Part shown: in pieces, positions 25,842 to 34,534 of the stretch
How the letters are laid out: every line of letters starts with the position of its first letter
Numbering within the stretch: the stretch's first letter is position 1
NCBI GenBank assembly: GCA_966210515.1
Contig: CBIHLM010000017.1
Coordinates: 1-64,000, forward strand
Source of the DNA: Paradesertivirga sp966210515
GTDB taxonomy: Bacteria; Bacteroidota; Bacteroidia; Sphingobacteriales; Sphingobacteriaceae
DNA length: 64,000 nucleotides
Direction: 5' to 3'
Translations under genes and position numbers: made by a program
Notes under the pieces: model-generated
What the model saw: the letters and a program-made list of their open reading frames with translations, nothing else
Told to the model about the DNA's origin: nothing
The model's database searches: none

Positions 25842-26117
25842 ATGCCTACTGAAATATTGACTACCGATGATCTTCAAGAATTTAGAGTTCAACTGTTGGA
25901 AGATTTTGAGAGACTTTTAAAAGCTTATAATGAAACGCCACGAAAAAAATGGTTAAAATCCTTCGAGGTAATGACAATATTGAACATTACCAAGAACACA
26001 TTAACCACATATAGGACAAACGGGGTTTTATATGCCAAGAAGGTAGGAGGAGTTTATTATTATGCTTATCAGCAAATTCAAGAACTATTGCAAAGTCCAG
26101 TAAGTAAGACCATATAG
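25842..26117 (+). CDS. Helix-turn-helix domain protein (excisionase-like)
   Basis: With ATG 25842 the product has 91 residues. After a helical N-terminus (LQEFRVQLLEDFERLLKAY) it has a MerR/excisionase-type HTH_17 motif: KKWLKSFEVMTILNITKNTLTTYRTNG followed by the wing YAKKVGGVYYYAYQQI. Proteins of this kind are common beside integrases in Bacteroidota mobile elements and often act as excisionase or regulator. An in-frame ATG at 25749 gives an N-terminus without family features. It lies in the attachment-site zone and could belong to the element that carries the integrase. Confidence 0.8.
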   Translation: MPTEILTTDDLQEFRVQLLEDFERLLKAYNETPRKKWLKSFEVMTILNITKNTLTTYRTNGVLYAKKVGGVYYYAYQQIQELLQSPVSKTI

Positions 26118-26225
26118 TCGTTGAATGTTTTATGCCCCGGATCAGGTGCTTTTCCGATTTATTTGCGAAAGAGTTTAAAGTATATATCGCCGATAGGATT
26201 TTATATATTAGGTCAATTTATTAAC

Positions 26226-27719
26226 ATGAGATTCGGATGCGATAAAAATAAGAATCGAGTTCTTCCATTCCCAGGTGGTAGGACATCTTGCCCTATCTGT
26301 GAAAATCCACTAATCGCGAAGTGTGGAGATATCTACAACTGGCATTGGTCTCATAAAAACAATAGTGACTGCGACCACTGGAAAGAGCCCGAAACGGAGT
26401 GGCATAGGCGTTGAAAAATGAAATTTCCCGACGATTGGCAGGAAATTGTAATTGAAAATTACGAGGAGAAGCATCGGGCGGACGTGAAAACAATGGCGGG
26501 CGTTGTAATTGAATTCCAAAACTCATCCATTTCCACTTCTACCATTAGGGTAAGAGAAGACTTTTATGGCGAGATGGTGTGGGTAGTTAATGCTAGAGAC
26601 TTCAGTGATCATCTGAATCTCCGTAGTGTTGTGAATAGCCACTTGCGTGAACTTGAAAGGGAATACAGAGAAAAGGCAAGGTATTCTAACTATTCAGATG
26701 AACTCTTTTTGAAGGAGCTCAATAAAGATCTAGCTGAAAATTCATCGGGCCAAAAGGACCGAGTTAAAGAGTTAAACCGTCTCACCGAACGATCAGAAAA
26801 TCTCAAAGACTTACATAAATTAATAGAGTCCGTTTCTAAGGCAGTTTTTAATAGTTGGAAGAATGAAACGTATTATAGTAATTACTTGATAAATAATGCT
26901 TTGTCAGTAATCGAAGCAGGCCTACACAAGGAGTACAAGAAGATGATTCAAATTCAAAAATCACTTTTGAGAAAAAGTACTGAATTGAAAAACGAATTAA
27001 ACTTGTGGAGCAATTTCAGGGACTTTGAATTTGAGGGGACAGTGTTCAAGAGGGTTTCTTTCTCACATGTAAAGGGAAAAGATTTTAAGAAAGTTATCGC
27101 AATTGAAAAGAAAACGCTCCATACCTTTCTACCCACAGCTGTACGTTTCCACTCAATTTTTCAGTTTGAATTATATCAATACAAAGAGCGTGAGTTTGAG
27201 TTCGGATTTAATCCCTCAGAGCTATTGCAGCAACTTAGCCACGAAATAGAGGAAGTAGACAAAGAATTATCAGACTTAAAAATTGATGATGTCAAGATTG
27301 TTGAAGAAATTCGGCGCGTGTTAGATAAGGATATCAGTGGCCAGCTTTCGGAAATTGATTCATCGATTAAAAACTATAGTGACTCATTAAATGACCTTAT
27401 CAGGTCCGAGAATATATTTTTGGAAAGGCGAGACAAGTATCAAGAAAGAATGAGCGAAGAAAGAGATGACTACTTCCGCCAACTAGAAAAGGAAGAAAAA
27501 GAGGAGCGCTTTAAGATAATGCGAGAGAAAAAAGGGCTATATACTTTTACATGGAAGCATGAGCGAAAAACATGGTTAGCGGCTAATTGTCGAGTATTTT
27601 TTGATATCGGTAAGGAATATCTTTTAGAACGTAAAAGAGACACGCTATTTAAGAAGATATCTATTGAAGATTTTGTTCAATATCATACGGCGGGTATCGC
27701 AAATGCCTTTCCTGGCTAG
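26226..27719 (+). pseudogene. CoiA-like competence/nuclease protein interrupted by an in-frame TGA
   Basis: Two same-frame parts, 26226-26414 and 26418-27719, join as one CoiA-like protein of about 497 codons. The N-terminus has a zinc-finger-like CPICENPLIAKCG and HWSHK, then ETEWHRR. After the TGA at 26412-26414 come K-MKFPDDWQEIVI and the nuclease-like HRADVKTMAGVVIEFQNSSI, which is the PD-(D/E)XK-type core of this family. A coiled-coil-rich middle and an end with KTWLAANCRVFFDIG follow. A tryptophan codon TGG in place of TGA would restore the usual E..WHR.WK spacing, so one base change explains the break. Whether it is a true mutation or a sequence error cannot be decided here. If translated from ATG 26418, the second part alone keeps the nuclease core but lacks the Cys pair. 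Confidence 0.8.
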
Positions 27720-28333
27720 TGATGAGATGAACCATCGAAAAGATGGGAAACCAAAAAACCTAAGATAATTAAGAATGTAAAGCCCAATAATATATACAAA
27801 CCCCAAGGCTTTTTAACTTTTACCACATCATTGTTATAATTGCGCATGCCGAATGGTGTTTTGCCCCAAGGCTTATATACAGAAAGCGTTATAGCCACAA
27901 GTAGAACCAGCAACGCTGCCCCCGCGTCGAAAATGAGCCGGGTTCTCAACCCACGAAGTTCGGAATATGAAAGCACTTCTTTCGATGCAACTTCGGCCAA
28001 ATTACTAATCGGCTGCATATGAGCTATCAGAATTATTGTGCTTATGACAGTCATCACTAATTTGACTGCTACCCAATAATGTTTAAATACCCCCCATGGA
28101 GTTCCTAGCGACTGGATGATTCCTGTAAGTAATGAGCCAAAGCAAAATGGGATTATAATATACCAGGCAATGAGGTCCATCGATAGATAGGATGAGCGTA
28201 TGAGTTGATAATCAAGGCTTATCACGCCTGCTACAGCTAAAACCAAGAATGCGAGGACAGAACCAAACCAACCAACTGAAAAAGTGATATGGGCAGTGAG
28301 GCCAAGCTTACGAAAGAACGGATTCAATGTCAT
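27716..28333 (-). CDS. Five-helix membrane protein, DUF2269-like
   Basis: The 205-residue product has five predicted transmembrane segments, at about 10-37, 51-75, 84-106, 133-155 and 178-200. The N-terminus KLGLTAHITFSVGWFGSVLAFL resembles DUF2269-type integral membrane proteins, which have no established function. It ends with a His-His pair. It overlaps the stop of the CoiA-like gene by 4 nt on the opposite strand. It lies 32 nt downstream of another membrane protein gene (28366) and is probably co-transcribed with it. Confidence 0.6.
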   Translation of the reverse strand: MTLNPFFRKLGLTAHITFSVGWFGSVLAFLVLAVAGVISLDYQLIRSSYLSMDLIAWYIIIPFCFGSLLTGIIQSLGTPWGVFKHYWVAVKLVMTVISTIILIAHMQPISNLAEVASKEVLSYSELRGLRTRLIFDAGAALLVLLVAITLSVYKPWGKTPFGMRNYNNDVVKVKKPWGLYILLGFTFLIILGFLVSHLFDGSSHH

Positions 28334-28365
28334 ATGATATTTGGATTAACCTGTTTATAAATCCA

Positions 28366-28833
28366 TTAATTCTCTCTAAGGACATTTCTTGTGAACTTTA
28401 TGAAGAAACCGATTAATATCATAACTACAATAGCTTGAGCGATGCCTGTGGCCTCAAAAATCAAATCATTTGGCATTTCATATTTAGGTGGTGGAAACAT
28501 TTGAAGAAGAGTCTCTGTGTCTAACCCTATATAAAACACGACGTCCTTCATCAGATGATTATATACTCCCTCAAATAAACCTATCAAACAGATAGAAGGC
28601 ACCAAAATAACAAGCCAATAAATCCAGAATACAACTCCTTGTTTTCCGGCTTGATTTTTTAGAAGATAACGTTCTGCTAAAAGCGTAACGAATATCACAG
28701 GAATACTAATCATCAACACATGGAGGCGCCACGGAGTTTTATAGATTATGGCTCCATATATATGATGAATAGAGGTTAATAGCATTAGAATATTACTATA
28801 AAAGCTCACAGATTTAATTCCTGCTTTTCCCAT
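28366..28833 (-). CDS. Four-helix membrane protein of unknown function
   Basis: With ATG 28833 the product has 155 residues and four hydrophobic segments: SFYSNILMLLTSIHHIYGAI, LHVLMISIPVIFVTLLAE, FWIYWLVILVPSICLIGLF and ATGIAQAIVVMILIGFFI. A His-His-x-Tyr motif in the first helix and an FPPPKYEMPND loop are distinctive. I do not recognise a characterised family. The frame is open to ATG 28881, but that adds a basic stretch without hydrophobicity. It is divergent from the HxlR regulator at 28947, which may control it and the DUF2269-like gene. Confidence 0.6.
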   Translation of the reverse strand: MGKAGIKSVSFYSNILMLLTSIHHIYGAIIYKTPWRLHVLMISIPVIFVTLLAERYLLKNQAGKQGVVFWIYWLVILVPSICLIGLFEGVYNHLMKDVVFYIGLDTETLLQMFPPPKYEMPNDLIFEATGIAQAIVVMILIGFFIKFTRNVLREN

Positions 28834-28946
28834 TTCTTGAATTTTTCTTGTAATATTACACCCTAAGGAGCGCGATATCAAGTAGTTACCAAATGGAAAC
28901 CATACATCGAAAAGCGTAACGGGTTGGAAACTAACAAGATTAAATT

Positions 28947-29327
28947 ATGAACCTAGAATCTTATGACGCTGATATCTGTATCATGACCAGGATAATCAAT
29001 GTTATTGGTGGCAAATGGAAGCCAATCATCCTTTATCTGATAGAAAAAGACATAAACAGATTTGGTATGTTAAAGAAAATGATGCCTAAAATCAGCAAAA
29101 AGGTTCTAACAGAGCAATTAAGAGAGCTGGAAGAAGATAAAATCATTTCACGCGAGGTAATTATAGCCACCGCACCTCAAATCATAGTTTATTCGTTAAC
29201 AGAAAAGGGAATCTCACTTAGGATTTTAATCAATGAGATGATAAAATGGGGGCTGAAGAATTTGGAAATGGTTGATGAACAAGAGGTAAATGAGCATATC
29301 AGTATGTTTATGCATAAACATGGCTAA
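28947..29327 (+). CDS. HxlR-family transcriptional regulator
   Basis: The 126-residue protein is a winged-helix HxlR/DUF24 regulator. Visible features are the N-terminal ICIMTRIINVIGGKWKPIIL, RFGMLKKMMPKISKKVLTEQLRELEEDKI and the wing YSLTEKGISLRILINEMIKWG. Family members sense oxidants, aldehydes or quinones, often through a cysteine near the N-terminus. Here Cys11 is in that position. It is divergent from two membrane protein genes, a usual arrangement for its targets. The alpha/beta-hydrolase gene converges on it from downstream. Confidence 0.9.
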   Translation: MNLESYDADICIMTRIINVIGGKWKPIILYLIEKDINRFGMLKKMMPKISKKVLTEQLRELEEDKIISREVIIATAPQIIVYSLTEKGISLRILINEMIKWGLKNLEMVDEQEVNEHISMFMHKHG

Positions 29328-29336
29328 CTATAAATC

Positions 29337-30143
29337 TCAGGACCGCCCAGCTAGAAATTTAATACCTTGAGGGACCACATTTGCAGCAAACTGCTCAGCT
29401 GAATCTATTTCATTCCAGGGAATGGACTTTCCTATAGTGCAATCTGGTATCAACGCTTCATACTGCTGTCCAATAGTTGAAGAATGCCTAACATCGCTCC
29501 CAGGAATAATAAGAGTCGGAGCCACAATTTTAGATAATTGTTCATGGCGTTCCAACCTTTTGCTGCGGACAATCGCCATTGCTGCGGCAAAACTCTCTGC
29601 GTTTGTTCTAGGAATTGCCTCTTGTACCATTGAATTTATTACAGGGGTAAGATGTGGTAAAAACGGTTTCCACGCTTCCACTAATCCATCCTTTCTGGCA
29701 ACTTTACTACATCGCTCCAACATCTCTATTTCTTCCTGCGACGACCCTTCACCATCTTTGTCCAAGGTTTCTGGACTGATTAAAATAAGTGCTGATACTC
29801 TGTTGGGATATGAGATAGCAAATCTTTCGGAAATAGACGCTCCGAGCCCCATACCGCTTAGGATGATATTATCAGTTTTGAGGAAATTAATCAGGGATAA
29901 CACATCATTGGCATATTGAGCCCAGGTATGTTTAGATTCATCGAAGCAATGAGATTCACCATACCCTCGAATATCGGGAAAGATCACCTGGTACTCGTTC
30001 TTTAACAAGTTGGCGAATGGAATAATACTTTGGCGGTCTGGACCTCCACCATGAAGCATGACTATAGCCTGACCTGAGCCTAGTGTGCTTGCATAAAGGG
30101 GATTGCCATCATCTCCGGCATACCTGATATGTGTTATATCCAT
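29337..30143 (-). CDS. Alpha/beta-hydrolase fold protein with altered nucleophile elbow
   Basis: The 268-residue protein has the alpha/beta-hydrolase fold: VMLHGGGPDRQSI (oxyanion HG motif), FPDIRGYGES, and later PTLIIPGSD. The nucleophile elbow, normally G-x-S-x-G, reads ILSGMGLGASISERFA. The central position is glycine, and the next serine is offset by four residues. The usual serine nucleophile is therefore missing by alignment. It may be inactive, use another residue or serve as a binding protein. There is no signal peptide. It is separated from the copper genes upstream by a strong terminator at 30178. Confidence 0.8.
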   Translation of the reverse strand: MDITHIRYAGDDGNPLYASTLGSGQAIVMLHGGGPDRQSIIPFANLLKNEYQVIFPDIRGYGESHCFDESKHTWAQYANDVLSLINFLKTDNIILSGMGLGASISERFAISYPNRVSALILISPETLDKDGEGSSQEEIEMLERCSKVARKDGLVEAWKPFLPHLTPVINSMVQEAIPRTNAESFAAAMAIVRSKRLERHEQLSKIVAPTLIIPGSDVRHSSTIGQQYEALIPDCTIGKSIPWNEIDSAEQFAANVVPQGIKFLAGRS

Positions 30144-30177
30144 TTCAATTCCTCTTAGAAATAATAAACTAAATAAA

Positions 30178-30201
30178 AAAGACCCTCACGCGAGGGTCTT
30201 T
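30178..30201 (-). terminator. Strong terminator of the copA-side operon
   Basis: AAAGACCCTC (30178-30187) and GAGGGTCTTT (30192-30201) form a perfect 10-bp stem with a 4-nt loop. On the minus strand it is followed by TTTTATTTAG, 20 nt after the stop of the chaperone gene. It marks the end of the copA - oxidoreductase - chaperone unit. Confidence 0.8.
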
Positions 30202-30220
30202 CCTTCAATATAATCTAAAC

Positions 30221-30427
30221 TTAAACCTTTTCAGCTTCGTAGCCTGCTTCTTTAATCGCAGCTACAACTTCATTTTCTGACGCATCTGATACAACAGTAA
30301 GGGTCTTGTTAGGATCTTCCAAATCCACTTCCCAATTATCTTCACCAACTGTTTCGTTTAATGCTGGTGTTACTTTAGCTAAACAGCCGGTACACTTGAT
30401 ATTTGTTTTGAATTTTAATGCTTCCAT
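30221..30427 (-). CDS. Cytosolic heavy-metal chaperone (HMA domain)
   Basis: The 68-residue protein is a single HMA ferredoxin-like domain. Residues 4-11 form the first strand and IKCTGCLAKVTPAL carries the CxxC metal-binding pair at Cys12 and Cys15. The rest (DNWEVDLEDPNKTLTVVS, then AAIKEAGYEAE) follows the usual beta-beta-alpha-beta order. In this family it passes Cu(I) to the ATPase. The ATPase gene lies upstream in the same direction (31586-33841), separated by the oxidoreductase gene. The spacing of 109 nt to the preceding stop suggests possible own initiation. Confidence 0.9.
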   Translation of the reverse strand: MEALKFKTNIKCTGCLAKVTPALNETVGEDNWEVDLEDPNKTLTVVSDASENEVVAAIKEAGYEAEKV

Positions 30428-30536
30428 TTTATATAATTTTAAGTCTTTCTTCTCTGTTTGTTATACAAATTTACGGCTAGTCAAGCCCTCCTTCTTTATA
30501 TAATCTCTTTAAAGAGTTATATAATTCCTTGCATTT

Positions 30537-31583
30537 TCAGCCCACATGAACAGTAACCTGATCGTCCATAGGGTACGTCTGGCAAAGAAGTATGTAGTTG
30601 CTTTCTACCTCCTCTTTTGTCAAGGCGTGGTTCTTAATCATAGTTAGTTCTCCTTCTGAATACCTGCCCCAGCAAGAGCCGCACGTGCCGTTTTTGCAGG
30701 AATAGTTTACTGACAGTCCATTTTCTAAAGCTGCCTCCAAAATGCTTTGGCCTGCCTTCACATCAATCAGACTTGTTGATTCATATACATGCATCAATAT
30801 CTCGTGTGATTCATGTGGAAGGAGCGCTTCATTTGTGCTTTTGTCTTCTAGTGAGAAGTTTTCCATGAAGATTTGTTCTTCAGGAACTGCTAAGGATATC
30901 AAGGCTTCTTTATATACCTCCATTAGTTTCTCAGGGCCACAAATGTAATAAAGCACATTTCCTGGTTCCTCAAACCTCTGCTTGATAAGCTTCTTTACGA
31001 TCAGCTTATTCAACCGGCCCTTATAAAGCTCTTCGCCATAAGCATCAGAGGAGATATCCCCTGTGAGGGCATGGAAAACCTTAGCTTTCCCTTCCTCAAC
31101 CAACTTTCCAATGGCATCCTTAAAAATCACGTCGTGCTCGTTTCGATTCGCGTATATCAAATGAAAAGGAGCGTAAGCTTTTTCCTTAAGGGTTTTCATA
31201 ATAGAAAACAATGGGGTGATACCACTTCCTCCTCCCATGAAAAAGAAAGACTTATTTTGTTCTATGGGTTCGTTCAAGATAAAGTTCCCATAAGGCCCCT
31301 CAATTTCCCATTCCAGGATATCATGAGCATGATCAAGTAGATAGTTACTCATCACACCCTCGGGTACTCTTTTAACAGTAATGGAGGGATGTTGCTCGTT
31401 TGGAGATGAGCTTAAGGAATAAGACCTCGTGATAGCTTCTCCGTCTATGATAAGGGTAACGTTTACAAATTGCCCTGCTAAATATTGAAACGGCTTGGCT
31501 CCAGTGTTAAATCGAATGGTGATAGTGCCTCTTGTTTCCTGCACCACTTCATGTAAATACCAAACATGATTTTTATTTTCCAT
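30537..31583 (-). CDS. Ferredoxin-NAD(P)H reductase with C-terminal 2Fe-2S domain
   Basis: The 348-residue protein has a FAD-binding domain (about 1-100, RSYSLSS flavin motif), an NAD(P)-binding domain (about 105-240, GGGSGITPLFS and CGPEKLM) and a C-terminal plant-type 2Fe-2S ferredoxin domain (about 262-348) with CKNGTCGSC and a fourth cysteine in LLCQTYP. It resembles PaaE-type and other phenylacetate or flavohemoglobin-like reductases. It could deliver electrons from NAD(P)H to an acceptor. It begins 2 nt after the CopA stop, so the two must be co-transcribed and probably translationally coupled. The partner is unknown. A role in keeping copper reduced is an inference. Confidence 0.88.
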   Translation of the reverse strand: MENKNHVWYLHEVVQETRGTITIRFNTGAKPFQYLAGQFVNVTLIIDGEAITRSYSLSSSPNEQHPSITVKRVPEGVMSNYLLDHAHDILEWEIEGPYGNFILNEPIEQNKSFFFMGGGSGITPLFSIMKTLKEKAYAPFHLIYANRNEHDVIFKDAIGKLVEEGKAKVFHALTGDISSDAYGEELYKGRLNKLIVKKLIKQRFEEPGNVLYYICGPEKLMEVYKEALISLAVPEEQIFMENFSLEDKSTNEALLPHESHEILMHVYESTSLIDVKAGQSILEAALENGLSVNYSCKNGTCGSCWGRYSEGELTMIKNHALTKEEVESNYILLCQTYPMDDQVTVHVG

Positions 31584-31585
31584 CT

Positions 31586-33841
31586 CTAAAGTCTGGCTAC
31601 CCTTAATCTTAAACTGTTACTTACTACCGATACAGAACTTAATGCCATTGCTGCGCCTGCAATCATCGGGTCGAGAAGGAATCCATTAAAAGAGTAAAGA
31701 ACACCTGCTGCTAGAGGAATACCAATAACATTATAGATAAATGCCCAAAATAGGTTTTGCTTAATAGTTTGAACAGTTCTTTTAGACAACTTTAAAGCTT
31801 TCGGGATGGATTGCAGATCTGAGGTTATCAGAGTGATTTTTGCGACGTCCATTGCTATGTCCGAACCTTTTCCCATGGCAATGCTTACATCTGCTTGCGC
31901 CAGAGCGTGAGAATCGTTGATGCCATCTCCCACCATTGCTACCACCTTTCCTTTAGCCTGTAGCTCTTTTACAAAATCTGCTTTGTCTGAAGGTAAAACT
32001 TCCGCTTTGTATTGCGATAAGCCAACTTCTTTGGCAACCGCAGCGGCCGTTTGCTTGTTGTCACCTGTAAGCATATAAACATCGATGTTCATATCCTGCA
32101 GGGTTTTTATTGCTGCTTTCGATGAAGCTTTTATTTTATCCGCTATAGCAATTACGGCTAGTACTTGTTGAGAATTTGAAAAATAAACTACCGTGTTCGC
32201 TTTTTGCTGAAGCAAGTCTGCTTCATTAGCTAGAGAGGCTGATATCTCGGCCGATTTCTCATCAATTAGCTTTCGGTTACCCACATAATAAGTTTCACTA
32301 GCAAAAGTCCCGGTTACTCCGCGCGCAGTCAAACTTTCAAAGGAGCTCAATGTTAAACCGGAAATATTTTTTTCCTTTAAACTATTAACTACGGCTTCTG
32401 CCAAAGGATGCTCTGACTGGTTTTCCAGCGTATATAAAACTCTGGTATAATCTTCATTCCTTTCTGCTTCCGGGCTCCATATCAGGGATGTTACGACAGG
32501 CTTTCCTTCAGTAATAGTCCCGGTTTTATCAAGGATAATTGCATTTACTTTATGTCCCAGTTCAAGGCTTTCTGCATCCTTTATCAGGATGTTATTTTCT
32601 GCTCCTTTACCAACTCCAACCATGATAGCTGTAGGAGTAGCAAGTCCTAAGGCACATGGGCAAGCAATAACCAATACAGTCACAGATGTCAATAGAGCAT
32701 GAGTAAAAGCATTGCCTCCACCTATCAGCATCCATGTGATAAAGGTCAGGACGGCGATTACCATAACAACAGGCACAAAAATTCCAGCAATTTTATCAAC
32801 CAGTTTCTGAACTGGCGCTTTGCTACCCTGTGCCTCCTGCACCATTTTTATGATATGCGCTAAAAGCGTATCGCTTCCTACTTTTTCTGCAATAAACTGA
32901 AAGCTTCCTTTCTGATTTACAGTTCCAGCGAATACTTTGTCACCTTTTTGCTTTTGAACAGGTACAGGTTCACCGGTAATCATACTTTCGTCGACATAAG
33001 AGGTGCCTGATACAACAGCTCCGTCAACTGGAATCTTTTCTCCGGGTCTTAAAACAATAACACTTCCTATTTCAACAGAGGCTATTGGGATTTCCTGTTC
33101 CTGGCCATTTAGTAAAACTCGTACTGTTTTAGGCTGCAAGCCCATCAACTTTTTAATTGCTGATGAGGTATTGGATTTAGCCTTTTCTTCCAATAACTTA
33201 CCTAATGAAATAAAGGCGATGATTACAGAAGCTGCTTCATAATAAACGTGTGCATGTATACCTCTGCTGTGCCAAAATTCCGGATAGATGGTATTAAAGG
33301 CACTGAATATAAAGGCGATGCCTGTACTTAAGGCAACCAGCGTATCCATATTCGCTTTGCCATGTTTAGCTTGTTTCCAGGCGTTAATAAAGAAGTTACG
33401 TCCAAACCAGAAGAGTACCGGAGCAGTTAAAACCATTGAGATCCAGGCACCATAAGGCATGTCCATAAAAAACATTCCGATGATAAAGACCGGAAAAGAC
33501 AGTATAGAGGCCCAAATGGTTCTATGCTTCACCTCATTGTAGTGCTTAAGCTGCAATTCTTCCTGAACTTCAGATGGATTATCGACATCGATGATCAAGT
33601 CGTAACCAACCGAACGAATGGTTTTTTGTAGATCTTGAGGATTAGTTTTGTTCTCGTCGTATTCAGCCCATGCAGTTTGATTGGCGAAGTTAACTCCGGC
33701 ATCAATTACACCATCGGCTGACTTGAGCATTGATTCAACACTGACTGCACATCCGGCGCAAGTCATCCCGGTTACCGGAAATGTTTTCTTGGTAACATCT
33801 GAGGCTTTTCCTGGGTGCTGTAATATTGTTGTAGCTGACAT
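31586..33841 (-). CDS. copA: Cu(I)-exporting P1B-type ATPase (CopA)
   Basis: The 751-residue ATPase has one N-terminal HMA domain with CxxC at Cys28 and Cys31 (GMTCAGC), eight predicted transmembrane helices and the P1B-1 motif Cys394-Pro-Cys396 (ACPCALGLATP). The phosphorylation site is Asp438 in DKTGTIT. The TGDNKQTA and GDGIND motifs of the hinge are intact, and the last helices carry the NLFWAFIYNVIGIP and MAxSSVSVVxNSLRL signatures typical of copper exporters. It pumps Cu(I) out of the cytosol. A CAAAnnTA box at 33861-33868 (minus-strand -7) lies 20 nt upstream of the start and may be its promoter. The AraC-type regulators follow on the same strand. Confidence 0.95.
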   Translation of the reverse strand: MSATTILQHPGKASDVTKKTFPVTGMTCAGCAVSVESMLKSADGVIDAGVNFANQTAWAEYDENKTNPQDLQKTIRSVGYDLIIDVDNPSEVQEELQLKHYNEVKHRTIWASILSFPVFIIGMFFMDMPYGAWISMVLTAPVLFWFGRNFFINAWKQAKHGKANMDTLVALSTGIAFIFSAFNTIYPEFWHSRGIHAHVYYEAASVIIAFISLGKLLEEKAKSNTSSAIKKLMGLQPKTVRVLLNGQEQEIPIASVEIGSVIVLRPGEKIPVDGAVVSGTSYVDESMITGEPVPVQKQKGDKVFAGTVNQKGSFQFIAEKVGSDTLLAHIIKMVQEAQGSKAPVQKLVDKIAGIFVPVVMVIAVLTFITWMLIGGGNAFTHALLTSVTVLVIACPCALGLATPTAIMVGVGKGAENNILIKDAESLELGHKVNAIILDKTGTITEGKPVVTSLIWSPEAERNEDYTRVLYTLENQSEHPLAEAVVNSLKEKNISGLTLSSFESLTARGVTGTFASETYYVGNRKLIDEKSAEISASLANEADLLQQKANTVVYFSNSQQVLAVIAIADKIKASSKAAIKTLQDMNIDVYMLTGDNKQTAAAVAKEVGLSQYKAEVLPSDKADFVKELQAKGKVVAMVGDGINDSHALAQADVSIAMGKGSDIAMDVAKITLITSDLQSIPKALKLSKRTVQTIKQNLFWAFIYNVIGIPLAAGVLYSFNGFLLDPMIAGAAMALSSVSVVSNSLRLRVARL

Positions 33842-33860
33842 AGTCTATCAATTTATACTA

Positions 33861-33888
33861 CAAAGTTACAGATAGCTTATACCGCAAA
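33861..33888 (-). promoter_or_regulatory. Candidate promoter of copA
   Basis: CAAAGTTA at 33861-33868 is a minus-strand TAnnTTTG box 20 nt from the copA start. A CAAA at 33885-33888 is the nearest -33-like element, but its spacing (16 nt) is shorter than the usual 19-21. The call is tentative. Confidence 0.35.
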
Positions 33889-33955
33889 CTTTACAACATT
33901 CAGGGAAAGAATTATATAATTTAAAGGTTTTACGCCTTACAGCTGAATTTACAAT

Positions 33956-34516
33956 CTAGTGTAAGGTTTTTTGCTTGCGTAAACGTTTGTATTGGGTTGG
34001 AGTATAACCTGTGATTTGTTTGAACTGGCTGGACAAGTGAGGTAAGCTAGCATATCCGAGTTTCTGCGCAATACTCCTTAGGGGGAGCTCATCTCGAAAA
34101 ATCAGCTCTTTTACTCGTTCAACCTTTTGCTCTATGATGTAGCGCTCTAAGGTTATGCCAGCGTAAGAAGAAAAATGTCTGCTAAGGCGCTCTTTCGTGT
34201 ACGGTTCTGAAAGTTGATCTGTTATTAAATGATACCAGTCGATTTTCTGAGGAAGGGTTTCTGTTTGGTTTATCGTTTGAATAATAATCGTTTTTATCTT
34301 TTCACCTATTATGCGACTTTGGGTATCAATAAGATCTAAATCAAACTTTCGCAGTTTGTCAACCAACTCAGCTTTCTGACTGTCATTTATGGTTTCTTTA
34401 ACCTTTGCATACCCTAAATCCACCTGAGTAGGTGTCCAACCTAGATTCACAAGTTCAACTTTAACAACATGTATGCAGCACTTGCAAACCATGTTTTTGA
34501 TATAAAGCTCAGTCAT
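33956..34516 (-). CDS. Metal-sensor-type AraC regulator with N-terminal HMA-like domain (copy 2)
   Basis: The 186-residue protein combines an N-terminal HMA-like domain (about 1-70) carrying CxxC (Cys11, Cys14, with Cys13 next to it) with a C-terminal AraC double helix-turn-helix (about 85-180): PFTKERLSRHFSSYAG-like core, then LRSIAQKLGYASLPHLSSQFKQ and GYTPTQYKR. It is a compact metal-sensing AraC without the usual cupin domain. The N-terminal start ELYIKNMVCKCC is close to that of its neighbour ELYIKNMVCGRC. The two genes are 18 nt apart and are diverged tandem duplicates. It lies between fbaB and copA and is likely to control copper genes. Confidence 0.85.
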   Translation of the reverse strand: MTELYIKNMVCKCCIHVVKVELVNLGWTPTQVDLGYAKVKETINDSQKAELVDKLRKFDLDLIDTQSRIIGEKIKTIIIQTINQTETLPQKIDWYHLITDQLSEPYTKERLSRHFSSYAGITLERYIIEQKVERVKELIFRDELPLRSIAQKLGYASLPHLSSQFKQITGYTPTQYKRLRKQKTLH

Positions 34517-34534
34517 AAATCAAGCGCATTCCAT

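Noticed and set aside
26412..26414. TGA read as selenocysteine
   Set aside because: No SECIS-like element or Sec genes are visible. The expected residue at this position is Trp, so a point mutation or error is simpler.
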